From Pseudomonas resinovorans NBRC 106553 (GTDB lineage: Bacteria > Pseudomonadota > Gammaproteobacteria > Pseudomonadales > Pseudomonadaceae): a stretch of DNA of 64,000 nucleotides. Positions 41,160 to 51,614 of the stretch are shown here, piece by piece. Below the pieces are notes generated by a model. That model ran no database searches and was not told where the DNA came from. It was given only the letters and a program-made list of their open reading frames with translations. The stretch is from assembly GCF_000412695.1 (NCBI RefSeq), contig NC_021499.1, forward strand, positions 2,914,001-2,978,000, read 5' to 3'. A program made the translations under genes and the position numbers. Every line of letters starts with the position of its first letter. Position 1 is the stretch's first letter.

Positions 41160-43139
41160 ATGCATCACTGCCTTGAACGTCTCATCGCCGCCGGCCTCAG
41201 CCTGGCCTTGCTGGCCAGCGCGGTCGCCCAGGCCGCGCCGGTTCCCGCCAACCCGGCCACCGACGTGACCCGCGCCGCCAACCAGGCCGTGCTGGGCAAG
41301 CTGCCCTTCGCCGACCGCCAGGACTTCGCCGACGCCGAGCGCGGCTTCATCGCCCGGCCCGACACCCTCACCATCAAGGATGCCAACGGCAAGGTGGTCT
41401 GGGACCTGGAGAGCTACAAGCGCTTCATCGCGGACGACAAACCCGCGCCGGACACGGTCAACCCCAGCCTCTGGCGCAACGCCCAGCTGAACGTGCAGTA
41501 CGGCCTGTACAAGGTCACCGACCGCATCTACCAGGTGCGCGGCTATGACGTGTCGAACATCACCTTCATCCAGGGCGACACCGGCTGGATCGTCTTCGAC
41601 CCGCTCCTGTCCGAGGAAACCGCCCGCGCGGCCATGGACCTGGTCAACCAGCACCTTGGCAAGAAGCCGGTGGTGGCGGTGCTCTACAGCCACTCCCACG
41701 CCGACCACTTCGGCGGAGTGCGCGGCATCCTCGACGAGGCCGACGTGAAGTCCGGCAAGGTACGCATCATCGCGCCGGCCGGCTTCAGCGAACACGCCAT
41801 CAGCGAGAACGTCATCGCAGGCAACGCCATGTCCCGCCGCGCCGTGTACATGTACGGCGCCATGCTTCCGCGCAGTGCCGAGGGCAGCGTCAACGCGGGC
41901 CTCGGCCAGACCATCTCCCAGGGGAGCATTGGCCTGATCGAGCCCACCGACCTGATCGACCGCACCGGCCAGGAGCTGACCGTAGACGGGGTGAAGCTGG
42001 AGTTCCAGATGACGCCGGGCACCGAGGCGCCGTCGGAAATGAACACCTACCTGCCGCAGTTCAAGGCGCTGTGGATGGCCGAGAACACCGTCAACACGCT
42101 GCACAACCTCTACACCCTGCGCGGCGCCCAGGTGCGCGACGCGCTCGGCTGGGCCAAGTTCATCGGCGAAGCCATGGACCGCTATGGCGCCCGCAGCGAC
42201 GTCAAGTTCCAGAGCCACCACTGGCCGGTCTGGGGCGAAGCGCGGATCGCCGACTACCTGACCAAGCAGCGTGCGGTCTACAAGTTCATCCATGACCAGT
42301 CGGTGCGGATGATGAACCAGGGCCTGACCGGCGAGGAAATCGCCGAGGCCATCAAGCTGCCGCCAGAACTGGAGCGCAACTGGCCGACCCGGGGCTACTA
42401 CGGCACCCTCAAGCACAACGCCAAGGCGGTCTATCAACGCTACATGGGCTGGTACGACGGCAACCCGGCCAACCTCGACAAGTTGCCGCCGGAGCCGGCG
42501 GCGAAGAAGTATGTCGAGTACATGGGGGGTTCCGCCGAGGTGCTGAAGAAGGCCCGCGCCGACTTCGCCAAGGGTGAGTACCGCTGGGTGGCCGAGGCGG
42601 CCAAGCAGGTGGTGTTCGCCGAGCCGGGCAACGTTGATGCCAAGAACCTGATGGCCGACGCCTTCGAGCAAATGGGCTACCAGGCCGAATCCGGCCCCTG
42701 GCGTTCGGTGTACCTGCAAGGCGCCTTCGAGCTGCGTAACGGCGTACCCAAGGCCGGTGGCTTGGCCACCGCCAGCCCCGACATCGTCCGCGCCATGACC
42801 CCGGAAATGCTCTTCGACTACCTGGCCGTGCGCCTCAATGGCGAACGCGCGGCGGGCAAGAAGCTGGTGCTCAACTTCAACTTCACCGACCTCGGCAAGC
42901 AATACGCCGTGACCGTGGAGAACGCCGTGCTCACCTATGCGCCCAAGGCCAGTGACCAGGCCGACGTGGGCCTGACCCTGCGCAAGGACACCCTGACCGA
43001 CATCCAGTTGGGCAAGGCGACCCTGGAGCAGAAGGTGGCGTCCGGCGAGCTGAAGTTCGACGGTCGCCAGCCGGCCTTCGGCGAGTTCATGGGCCTGCTG
43101 GACAAGTTCGACTTCTGGTTCGATATCGTCACGCCTTGA
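41160..43139 (+). CDS. SdsA-type alkylsulfatase (metallo-beta-lactamase fold)
   Basis: A 659-residue exported hydrolase with signal peptide (RLIAAGLSLALLASAVAQA). It cleaves primary or secondary alkyl sulfates, including SDS-like detergents, to alcohol and sulfate. Zinc motif SHSHADHFGG places His178, His180, Asp182 and His183; further metal-site regions are GTEAPSEMNTYLP and MAENTVNTLHNLYTLRG. A central helical dimerisation domain (MMNQGLTGEEIAEAIKLPP) and a C-terminal SCP2-like domain (LNFNFTDLGKQYAVTVENAVL) complete the SdsA1 layout. It is cotranscribed with a GMC dehydrogenase under a divergent AraC regulator, where P. aeruginosa sdsA1 has a LysR-type neighbour. Confidence 0.95.
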   Translation: MHHCLERLIAAGLSLALLASAVAQAAPVPANPATDVTRAANQAVLGKLPFADRQDFADAERGFIARPDTLTIKDANGKVVWDLESYKRFIADDKPAPDTVNPSLWRNAQLNVQYGLYKVTDRIYQVRGYDVSNITFIQGDTGWIVFDPLLSEETARAAMDLVNQHLGKKPVVAVLYSHSHADHFGGVRGILDEADVKSGKVRIIAPAGFSEHAISENVIAGNAMSRRAVYMYGAMLPRSAEGSVNAGLGQTISQGSIGLIEPTDLIDRTGQELTVDGVKLEFQMTPGTEAPSEMNTYLPQFKALWMAENTVNTLHNLYTLRGAQVRDALGWAKFIGEAMDRYGARSDVKFQSHHWPVWGEARIADYLTKQRAVYKFIHDQSVRMMNQGLTGEEIAEAIKLPPELERNWPTRGYYGTLKHNAKAVYQRYMGWYDGNPANLDKLPPEPAAKKYVEYMGGSAEVLKKARADFAKGEYRWVAEAAKQVVFAEPGNVDAKNLMADAFEQMGYQAESGPWRSVYLQGAFELRNGVPKAGGLATASPDIVRAMTPEMLFDYLAVRLNGERAAGKKLVLNFNFTDLGKQYAVTVENAVLTYAPKASDQADVGLTLRKDTLTDIQLGKATLEQKVASGELKFDGRQPAFGEFMGLLDKFDFWFDIVTP

Positions 43140-43330
43140 GCCTGATGCGATGAAGGCAGGGCGGCCCGCGAAACAGGCGCGGCTGCCGTCCCTGTTTCGC
43201 GGACGCCTGCATGATCCGCAGAAAATCCGACTTGCCGGGTAGACCCGAATTGGAAACTTGCACTAGCCTCCATCCCACAGGCCAGGGAGCCTGACCAAGA
43301 AAAGCCTGATCAAGGGCGAGCCGTTAGACC

Positions 43331-45670
43331 GTGGAGCAAGGAATGGGGTGTCGAAAGACGGGGGCGCGACTGCGGGCGGTGTTGCAGTCCTGTGCAGTGG
43401 TACTGGGCTTGCTGGTCACGCCGGCGAGCTGGGCGGATGAACCGGTGCAGGGCAAGCCGCCAGCGCTGGCCAACGCGTCGGAAGGTTATGCCGACGCCGC
43501 CAGTTGCCTCGGCTGCCACGCCACCCAGGCTGGCCAATGGAAGGATTCCGACCACGGCTGGGCCATGCGCGAGGCCAGTGGCGGAAACGTCCTGGGCAAC
43601 TTCGCCGATGCCCGCTTCGACGAAGCCGGCGTCACGGCGCGGTTCTTCCGCCAGGGCGACGATTTCTACGTCAACACCGAGGGCGAAGACGGCAAGCCCA
43701 CGGATTTCCGCATTCTCTACACCTTTGGTTTCTACCCGCTGCAACAGTACCTGGTGGCGCTGCCTCGCGGCCGGCTGCAAGCCCTGACCATCGCCTGGGA
43801 CAGCCGCAAGCAGGAGGAGGGCGGGCAACGCTGGTTCTCCCTCTACCCCGGCCAGCGCTTCGCACCCAACGACCCACTGCACTGGACCGGGCGCTACCAG
43901 AACTGGAACGCCATGTGCGCCGACTGCCACTCGACGCGCCTGATGAAAAACTACGACGACAAGCAGGACAGTTTTGCCAGTACCTGGCACGAGCAGACCG
44001 TCGGTTGCCAGGGCTGTCACGGCCCGGGCCAGGCCCATGTGGACTGGGCCAAGCAGAACAAATCGACCAACGCCACCTACGCCTCGGCCAAGGAGCTGGG
44101 CCTGACGGTGGACTTCAAGGCCCTCGGCAGCAAGGGGCTGGTGGAGCAATGCGCCTTCTGCCATAGCCGTCGCCAGTCCCTGGGCACGGGGCAGATGCCG
44201 GGGCATCCGCAGCTCGACCAGAGCCTGCCGGCCACCTTGCGCACCGGCTTCTATCACGCCGATGGGCAGATCGATGGCGAAGTCTACGAATACGGCTCCT
44301 TCACCCAGAGCAAGATGTACGCCGCCGGGGTGGCCTGCACCGACTGCCACGACCCCCACACCACCAAGGTGCGGATCGAGGGCAACGGCCTCTGCCTGCA
44401 ATGCCACAACGCCAACCCGCCCAAGTCGCGTTTCCCCAGCCTCCAGGCCAAGGACTACGACAGCAAGGCGCACCACCACCACGAGCCGGGCACCCCCGGT
44501 GCCCAGTGCGTGAACTGCCATATGCCGACCAAGACCTACATGGTGGTGGACCCGCGCCGTGACCACAGCCTGCGCATTCCCCGCCCGGACCTGGCGGACA
44601 AGACCGGTAGCCCGGACGCCTGCACCAGCTGCCACCAGGATAAGCAACCGGCGTGGGCGGCCGCGGCCATCGAGGGCTGGTTCGGCAAACCGCAACGCCC
44701 GCCGCACTATGGCGAGAACTTCCATGCGGTGCGCAACGGCCAGGGCATATCCCTGAGCCTGCTGGGCGAAGTGCTGGCGGACAAGGGCAAGCCGGCCATC
44801 GTCCGTGCCACCGCCGCCGAGCAACTGGTCGATCTCGGCCCGCCGGCCATGTCCAACCTGCAGTGGGCGCTCAAGGATGACAGCGCCCTGGTACGGGCCT
44901 ACGCCATTCCGGGGTTCGCCAACATGCCCTCGGCCGAGCGCCTGAAACCCCTGTTGGCGCTGCTGGATGACCCATCCCTGGCGGTGCGCGACGAGACCGT
45001 ACGCGCCCTCGCCGATGTGCCGCCGGAGCAGTTGCCGGCCGAGCGTCGCGAAGCCTTCCAGGCACTGCTGGCGGATTACGAGCAGCGGCTGCGTGGCAAT
45101 GCCGACCTGCCCGGCGGACGCCTCAACCTGGCCGTGCTGCTGTCGCGCCAGGGACGTGATGGGGAGGCCATGGACGAGTATCGCCAGGCGCTGAAGCTCG
45201 ACCCGTACTTCTCGCCCGCGCGGGTCAACCTGGTCACCCTCGCCAGCGCCTCCCAGCGCCTGGACGAGGCGGAACAGCTGCTGCGCGAGGGCCTGGCCCT
45301 GGAGAAGATGCCGGTGACCGACCACGGCAACCTGGCCTACATGCTGGCCCTGCTGCTGGTGGAACGGGGACGGGCGGAGGAAGCGCTGACCTGGATGGAG
45401 AAGGCCGCCGTCGCGCTGCCCGGTCATTCGCGCATCCGCTACAACCAGGGCCTGCTGCTGTCGCGCCTGAACCGCCGCGACGAAGCGCTGGCGGCATTGC
45501 GCAGTGGCCTTGAGCAGTCCCCCGACGACCCGGACCTGTTGTATTCGCTGATCTACCTGCACGCCGTGGCGGGAGAACGCGAACAGGCCTTCGAGTACGT
45601 CAAGCGCATGCGCCTGGCGGCCCCGGAGGACCCCCGTCTGCAGGCCATCGAACCTTACTGGAGGCAGTGA
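43331..45670 (+). CDS. Exported octaheme c-type cytochrome with HEAT/TPR C-terminal region
   Basis: About 779 residues from a GTG start; an ATG at 43343 is an equal alternative, both giving a signal peptide (LRAVLQSCAVVLGLLVTPASWA). The N-terminal ~430 residues contain eight CXXCH sites: CLGCH, CADCH, CQGCH, CAFCH, CTDCH, CLQCH, CVNCH and CTSCH, in a cytochrome c554/hydroxylamine-oxidoreductase-like layout. A HEAT-like section (AIVRATAAEQLVDLGPPAM, SLAVRDETVRALADVPPE) and at least four TPR units follow (GRLNLAVLLSRQGRDGEAMDEYRQALKLDP and similar). No active-site heme variant (CXXCK) is seen, so it is likely an electron carrier or an oxidoreductase of unknown substrate, organised by protein contacts. 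Confidence 0.9.
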   Translation: MEQGMGCRKTGARLRAVLQSCAVVLGLLVTPASWADEPVQGKPPALANASEGYADAASCLGCHATQAGQWKDSDHGWAMREASGGNVLGNFADARFDEAGVTARFFRQGDDFYVNTEGEDGKPTDFRILYTFGFYPLQQYLVALPRGRLQALTIAWDSRKQEEGGQRWFSLYPGQRFAPNDPLHWTGRYQNWNAMCADCHSTRLMKNYDDKQDSFASTWHEQTVGCQGCHGPGQAHVDWAKQNKSTNATYASAKELGLTVDFKALGSKGLVEQCAFCHSRRQSLGTGQMPGHPQLDQSLPATLRTGFYHADGQIDGEVYEYGSFTQSKMYAAGVACTDCHDPHTTKVRIEGNGLCLQCHNANPPKSRFPSLQAKDYDSKAHHHHEPGTPGAQCVNCHMPTKTYMVVDPRRDHSLRIPRPDLADKTGSPDACTSCHQDKQPAWAAAAIEGWFGKPQRPPHYGENFHAVRNGQGISLSLLGEVLADKGKPAIVRATAAEQLVDLGPPAMSNLQWALKDDSALVRAYAIPGFANMPSAERLKPLLALLDDPSLAVRDETVRALADVPPEQLPAERREAFQALLADYEQRLRGNADLPGGRLNLAVLLSRQGRDGEAMDEYRQALKLDPYFSPARVNLVTLASASQRLDEAEQLLREGLALEKMPVTDHGNLAYMLALLLVERGRAEEALTWMEKAAVALPGHSRIRYNQGLLLSRLNRRDEALAALRSGLEQSPDDPDLLYSLIYLHAVAGEREQAFEYVKRMRLAAPEDPRLQAIEPYWRQ

Positions 45671-45837
45671 GGTCCCAGTGGCGGACAACTTGCGGGTTGT
45701 TCCGCCCCGGTGGATTTGTAAATCGCGACTTCGTCGCCTAAATATTCAAGCAGTTCGCGTGTCGTTCACCTGAGGAAGCCGAACGAGCCGTCGCGCGTCT
45801 ACAACGACTAACGACCCACGACCAAGGAACAAAGGAC

Positions 45838-46344
45838 ATGACCAAGAAACTTATAGGCAAAGCCGTGATCTTCGGGCTGCTCAGCACCGCCGGGGTAATG
45901 GCCCAGGCGGGCCAGGCCGGTGGCGGCGGCTGCGGTTGGGGCAACATGGTGTTCGAAGGCCAGCGCGGCCTGGTCCCGCACCTGCTGGCCACCACCACCA
46001 ACGGCACCTCGGGCAACGCCACCTTCGGCCTGACCTCGGGCACCAACGGTTGCGACTCCAGCGTGCGCCTGGGCTACGGCGGTCGCTCGCTGCTGGCGAT
46101 GAACGGCATGCTCGACAACATCGCCGAAGACATGGCCCAGGGCCAGGGCGAAGCGCTGGACGCCTACGCGGTGCTGCTGGGGATCGAGGAGGGCGACCGT
46201 GCCCACTTCGCCCAGGTCACCCAGGCCAACTTCGCCACCATCTTCTCCAGCCCGGACGCGACCGGCGAGCAAGTGCTGGCCGCGACCCTCGACGTGATGA
46301 GCCGCGACCAGCAACTGGCGCGTTACTCCAAGCTGCCGAGCTGA
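45838..46344 (+). CDS. DUF3015 family exported protein
   Basis: A 168-residue protein with a signal peptide (GKAVIFGLLSTAGVMAQA). It is glycine-rich after the cleavage site (GQAGGGGCGWGNMVFEG) and has two likely disulfide cysteines, GGGCGWG and GTNGCDSS, as in DUF3015. The rest is mixed, with NFATIFSSPDATGEQVLAATLDVMSRD near the end. Function is unknown; members are periplasmic. It has its own leader and a strong terminator, so it is monocistronic. Confidence 0.9.
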   Translation: MTKKLIGKAVIFGLLSTAGVMAQAGQAGGGGCGWGNMVFEGQRGLVPHLLATTTNGTSGNATFGLTSGTNGCDSSVRLGYGGRSLLAMNGMLDNIAEDMAQGQGEALDAYAVLLGIEEGDRAHFAQVTQANFATIFSSPDATGEQVLAATLDVMSRDQQLARYSKLPS

Positions 46345-46358
46345 GTCACCATATAAAG

Positions 46359-46387
46359 AATGCCCTCTTCGGAGGGCATTTTCTTTT
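46359..46387 (+). terminator. Rho-independent terminator of the DUF3015 gene
   Basis: AATGCCCTC and GAGGGCATT pair perfectly around a TTCG tetraloop, followed by TTCTTTT, 14 bp after the stop codon. Confidence 0.95.
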
Positions 46388-46587
46388 GCGCCGCCGGCCA
46401 GCCTTATCCCCACGCAAACCGGAGGGGGCGGGGGATTTATGGCAGGGCAAGGATCAGCAACTAGAGTTACCTGACCGCCGATGACGAATGGGTATCGCGC
46501 CGGTGTCGCAGTCTCCGGCCAAACTCGAATTCGGCATGTCGCCCCACGCTAACGTCGAATTCCAACGCTCAGTCAGGGAATGGATCA

Positions 46588-47559
<972 letters not shown>

Positions 47560-47572
47560 CGGGATCGACGCC

Positions 47573-48523
47573 ATGGATCAGACACAGCCCGCTGCGGACG
47601 GCTTCGTCTACGCCTCGCTCGCGCAATTGATGGCGCTGGAACATCGCGTGCGCGGCCTGAGCTTTCTCGCCCGCCAGCCCCTGGCGAGCATACTCGCCGG
47701 CAACCACGCGTCACGCCTGCGCGGGCGCGGCCTGAACTTCGACGAACTGCGCCACTACATGCCCGGCGACGACCTGCGTCATCTCGACTGGCGCGCCTCG
47801 CTGCGCTACGGCAAGCCCTTCGTGCGGACCTTCACCGAAGAGCGGGACCGGCCGACCCTGCTGCTGGTGGACCAGCGCATGAGCATGTACTTCGGTTCCC
47901 GGCGCAGCTTCAAGTCGGTCACATCGGCGGAGCTGGCGTCCCTGTCCGCCTGGATCGCCTTCCACGCCGGCGATCGCGTCGGTGGCCTGGTGTTCGGTGA
48001 CCAGCGGGTGGAGCACATTCGCCCGCTGCGTAGCCGCACCCGAATCGAGGCCCTCTGCGCGGCGGTAATCCGCGCCAACCACAGCCTGAATGCCGCAGGT
48101 GTCGATAGCGAGCACCAGGACCAGCTCGACCAGGTGCTGCGCAGTTGCATAGCCGCCGCCGGCCACGATCACCTGGTCTGCATCATCAGCGACTTTGCCG
48201 GCGTCACGGCCAAGACCTTGCAGCTGCTGCGCCAGCTCAACGCCCACAACGACGTGATCGCCATGCTGGTCTATGACCCCATGGCCCTCAAGCTGCCGGA
48301 GAAGGGACGGATCACCGTTACCCAGGGAGCGCTCCAGGTGGAAATGGAAGTGGGCAGCCGCCAGGTCCATCAACCCCTGGGGGATTTCCTCTCCGGACGC
48401 CTGAAGGACGTGGCCGAACTGCTGCGTCGCAGCCAGGTGCCGCTGATGATGATCAGCACCGGTGAGGATGCCCTTGCGCAGTTGCGCCGGGAGCTGGGCC
48501 GACTGAGCGGGATACCGCGATGA
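47573..48523 (+). CDS. DUF58 domain protein
   Basis: A 316-residue protein of the DUF58 family always linked to MoxR. The family signature GRGLNFDELRHYMPGDDLRHLDWRASLRYGKPFVRTFTEERDRPTLLLVD is present at ~40-100, followed by a VWA-like region with VDQRMSMYFGS. It is the cytoplasmic partner of MoxR, predicted to bridge it to the membrane VWA proteins. Its stop overlaps the next ATG by four bases. Confidence 0.92.
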   Translation: MDQTQPAADGFVYASLAQLMALEHRVRGLSFLARQPLASILAGNHASRLRGRGLNFDELRHYMPGDDLRHLDWRASLRYGKPFVRTFTEERDRPTLLLVDQRMSMYFGSRRSFKSVTSAELASLSAWIAFHAGDRVGGLVFGDQRVEHIRPLRSRTRIEALCAAVIRANHSLNAAGVDSEHQDQLDQVLRSCIAAAGHDHLVCIISDFAGVTAKTLQLLRQLNAHNDVIAMLVYDPMALKLPEKGRITVTQGALQVEMEVGSRQVHQPLGDFLSGRLKDVAELLRRSQVPLMMISTGEDALAQLRRELGRLSGIPR

Positions 48524-49023
48524 CCGCCGCCGCACCGAGCATCGACCAACTCAGGGAACTGGCCGTACCCGCGCCGCTGGTCAGCTACTGGCCGCAGACC
48601 TGGGGCTGGCTGGTGTTGTTGCTGGTGTTGCTGCTGATCGCCGGGATGTGGGCGACGTTGCGCTGGCGGCGTTGGCAACGGGACCGCTACCGCCGCGAGG
48701 CGCTGGCCCGCCTGGATACCCTGGGTCAGGCCCTGGCCGACCCCGAGCGGCGGCTGCCGGCCCTGCGCGAGCTGCCCGTGCTGCTCAAGCGCGTTGCCCT
48801 GTCCATGCCCAACGCACCGGAGGTGGCCGGCCTGGGCGGCGTGGAGTGGCAGGCCTTCCTCGCGCGCAGTGCGCCACGGCCCCTGCCTGAGGATTTCGCC
48901 GCGCAGCTGTTCACCGTCGCCTATGCGCCGGATGCCCAGGTAAAGGGCATGCCGGATGCCGAGGTCCGTGCGCTGTTCTCCACCAGCCGGCACTGGATAG
49001 AGGCGCACCGTGTGGCAGTTTGA
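48520..49023 (+). CDS. DUF4381 domain membrane protein
   Basis: A 167-residue protein with one membrane helix (TWGWLVLLLVLLLIAGMWATLRWRRW) and a cytoplasmic tail (RYRREALARLDTLGQAL, LKRVALSMPNAPEVAGLGGVEWQAFLAR). This is the usual DUF4381 partner within MoxR/Bat clusters, of unproven role. It overlaps DUF58 by four bases and the following batA by fourteen. Confidence 0.9.
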   Translation: MTAAAPSIDQLRELAVPAPLVSYWPQTWGWLVLLLVLLLIAGMWATLRWRRWQRDRYRREALARLDTLGQALADPERRLPALRELPVLLKRVALSMPNAPEVAGLGGVEWQAFLARSAPRPLPEDFAAQLFTVAYAPDAQVKGMPDAEVRALFSTSRHWIEAHRVAV

Positions 49024-50011
49024 CTATCCCTGGGTGCTCTTCCTGCTGCCGCTGGCCTGGTTGGCCTACCGCTACCTGCGCGAGTACCGCGAGGCCCGCA
49101 GCGCCTTGCGGGTGCCATTCTTCGCCGCCGTGAGCCGCGCGGTGGGGCAGGCGCCAGGGCAGGGCGGCGCCGGGGGAAGGCGTTGGCAACTGCCGCTCAA
49201 CCTGCTGGTCTGGGCACTGCTGCTGGCCGCTTGCGCACGCCCGGTGTTCGTCGAACAGGCCATCCAGCGCGAGCAGCCGATCCGCGACATGATGCTCGCC
49301 ATCGACATCTCCCAGTCCATGGAAACCACCGACTACACCGACGCCGACGGGCGCCAGGTCGACCGCCTGACTGCGGTGAAAGGCGTGGTCCGGGACTTCA
49401 TCGCGCAGCGCAAGGACGACCGCATCGGCCTGATCGTGTTCGGCACCGGCGCCTATCCCCAGGCGCCGCTCACCCTCGACCACGCCAGCCTGGGGCTGCT
49501 GCTGGACGAAGTCGGCATCGGCATGGCCGGGCCCAACACCGCCCTGGGCGATGCCATCGGGCTGACCATCAAGTTGCTGGAGAGCGCCAAGGAGCAGGAA
49601 AAGGTGCTGATCCTGCTCACCGACGGCAACGACACCGGCAGCGCCATCACCCCCGATCATGCGGCCCAGCTGGCGCGGGAACGGGGCATCGTGGTGCATA
49701 CCATCGGCATCGGCGACCCTGAAGCCAGCGGCGATGCCAAGGTGGACCTGGAAACCCTCCAGGCCATCGCCCGGACCACCGGCGGCCGCTACTTCCGCGC
49801 CGACGATCGCAATGCCCTGCGGGAGGTCTACGCCACCCTGGACCAGCTCACCCCGCACAAGGTGAAGACCTTCAGCCACCAGCCCAAACGCGACCTGTTC
49901 CATTGGCCCCTGGGGGCGGCGTTGCTGCTCCTGGCGGCGAGCCATGGGCTGGCGGCGTTGTTCGGCGGAGTTGCGTCGGGCGCCACGGCCCGCCCGGAAA
50001 CGGAGCGTTGA
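49010..50011 (+). CDS. batA: VWA-domain membrane protein BatA
   Basis: A 333-residue protein anchored by helices at both ends, with a periplasm/cytoplasm-facing von Willebrand A domain. The metal-binding MIDAS motif is DISQS within LAIDISQSMETTDYTD, and the later MIDAS Thr/Asp are expected around GPNTALGDAIGL and LLTDGNDTGS. BatA acts with MoxR in aerotolerance/envelope functions described in other bacteria. Start is GTG at 49010 inside the preceding gene. A single base separates its stop from the next start. Confidence 0.92.
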   Translation: MWQFDYPWVLFLLPLAWLAYRYLREYREARSALRVPFFAAVSRAVGQAPGQGGAGGRRWQLPLNLLVWALLLAACARPVFVEQAIQREQPIRDMMLAIDISQSMETTDYTDADGRQVDRLTAVKGVVRDFIAQRKDDRIGLIVFGTGAYPQAPLTLDHASLGLLLDEVGIGMAGPNTALGDAIGLTIKLLESAKEQEKVLILLTDGNDTGSAITPDHAAQLARERGIVVHTIGIGDPEASGDAKVDLETLQAIARTTGGRYFRADDRNALREVYATLDQLTPHKVKTFSHQPKRDLFHWPLGAALLLLAASHGLAALFGGVASGATARPETER

Positions 50012-50012
50012 G

Positions 50013-51614
50013 ATGGAGATCGACCTCAGCGCCTTTCACTTCCTGCGCCCCCTCTGGCTGTTGCTGATCCCGCCCGGCGTGCTCTTGCCGCTGCTCTGGC
50101 TGCGCCGCCACGACCTCAAACGCCAGCTCGACGGAATCATCGCGCCGCACTTGGTGGACCACCTGGTCATCACCCCTGAGGACGAGTCGCGCCTGCGTCC
50201 CGTGCACCTGTTGGGCGCCTTGCTGGTGTTGGGCGGCCTGGCCGCTGCGGGCCCCACCTGGGAGCAGGACACGCCGGCCTTTCTCGACAACCGTGCGCCG
50301 CTGATCCTGGCGGTGGACCTGTCGCCCTCCATGGACGCCGATGACGTACCGCCCACCCGCCTCGAAGCCACCAAGCACAAGCTGCATGACCTGATCCAGC
50401 GCCGGGCCGGCGCCCGCACCGCGCTGATCGCCTATGCCGGCGGCGCCCACCTGGTGCTACCCGCCACCGAAGACCCCGCGCTGCTGGATACCTTCGTCCA
50501 GGCCCTGGCCACCGACCTCATGGTGCAACCGGGCAAGGACGTGCTGGGTGCGGTGGAGCAGGCGCGCAAGCTGCTCGACGCGGAACGTACCCCGGGTACC
50601 CTGGTGCTGCTCACCGATGGCGCCGACGCCAGCCAGTTCGACGCCATTGGCAAGCGCCTCGCCGGCAGCGACCTGCAGGTCCTGGTGCTGGCGGTGGGGA
50701 GCCAGGATGGGGGCCTGGTGCGCGACACCCAGGGCAAGCCACGGATCAGCGCCGACGGCCGGCCGGTGGAGGGCCGCTTCGACGCCGAAGGCCTCAAGCG
50801 CCTCGCCGCCGCCGCCGATGCCCCCCTGGGCAGCCTGACCCTCGACGATGACGACCTGGACTGGATCGAACTCCACGCCCAGCGGCACTTCCAGGCGGTG
50901 CAGGGCGACGGCGAGGAGGTGCACTGGAAGGACGCCGGCTACTGGCTCTGCTGGCCCCTGGCGCTGATCGCTCTGTTTTGCCTGCGGCGGGGCTGGCGGG
51001 TGCACTGGCTGGGGGGCCTGCTGCTGGCCGTGGCGCTGGGCGGTGCGCCCGAGGCGGCACGGGCCGGCGCCCTGGCGGACGCCCTCTTCACCCCGGACCA
51101 GCAGGGCCGCTGGGCCTTCGAGCATGAGCACTACCCCCAGGCCGCGGCGCACTTCACCGACCCCTACTGGAAGGGCCTCGCGGCCTACAACGCGGCGGAC
51201 TTCGACGCTGCCCTGGCCAGTTTCGGCCGGCTGGACACGGCGCCAGCGTATTTCTACCTCGGCAACACCTATGTCCGCCTGTTCAAGTTCCCCGAGGCCA
51301 TCGCCGCCTACAAGCAGGCCCTGGCCAAGCAGCCGGCCTTTCCCGAGGCCAGCGCCAACCTGGCCCTGGCTGAGGCCCTGCTGAAGGACTACGAAGACCA
51401 GCAGGAGGCGGGCACGCCAAATGAAAAGCCCGACAAGGTGGTGGAAGACCAGACACCTTCCAAGGGCGGCAAGGCGGTGCAGCAGGACAAGGCCAAGGCC
51501 GCCTCCGATCAGGTCTGGTTGAACAACCTCACCACCTCGCCGGCGCAGTTCCTCAAGCGCAAGTTCATGCTCCAGGAAACCGCGCGCCGACAAGCCGGGG
51601 AGGGCAGGCCATGA
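50013..51614 (+). CDS. batB: VWA/TPR-domain membrane protein BatB (BatB-BatC fusion)
   Basis: A 533-residue protein with membrane helices near 10-30, 60-80, 310-350, a VWA domain with MIDAS DLSPS in LILAVDLSPSMDADDVPPTR, and a C-terminal TPR section (AYFYLGNTYVRLFKFPEAIAAYKQALAKQPAFPEASANLALAEALL). In several species the TPR part is a separate protein, BatC, so this is a fusion. Conserved LLTDGADASQFDAIGKRL lies in the VWA domain. GGAG precedes the ATG. It overlaps batD by four bases. Confidence 0.92.
   Translation: MEIDLSAFHFLRPLWLLLIPPGVLLPLLWLRRHDLKRQLDGIIAPHLVDHLVITPEDESRLRPVHLLGALLVLGGLAAAGPTWEQDTPAFLDNRAPLILAVDLSPSMDADDVPPTRLEATKHKLHDLIQRRAGARTALIAYAGGAHLVLPATEDPALLDTFVQALATDLMVQPGKDVLGAVEQARKLLDAERTPGTLVLLTDGADASQFDAIGKRLAGSDLQVLVLAVGSQDGGLVRDTQGKPRISADGRPVEGRFDAEGLKRLAAAADAPLGSLTLDDDDLDWIELHAQRHFQAVQGDGEEVHWKDAGYWLCWPLALIALFCLRRGWRVHWLGGLLLAVALGGAPEAARAGALADALFTPDQQGRWAFEHEHYPQAAAHFTDPYWKGLAAYNAADFDAALASFGRLDTAPAYFYLGNTYVRLFKFPEAIAAYKQALAKQPAFPEASANLALAEALLKDYEDQQEAGTPNEKPDKVVEDQTPSKGGKAVQQDKAKAASDQVWLNNLTTSPAQFLKRKFMLQETARRQAGEGRP

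Noticed and set aside
43310..45688. A ~790-codon minus-strand frame opposite the octaheme cytochrome
   Set aside because: The plus strand carries eight CXXCH motifs, a signal peptide and TPRs; the minus frame has only Gly/His/Gln-rich low-complexity sequence.
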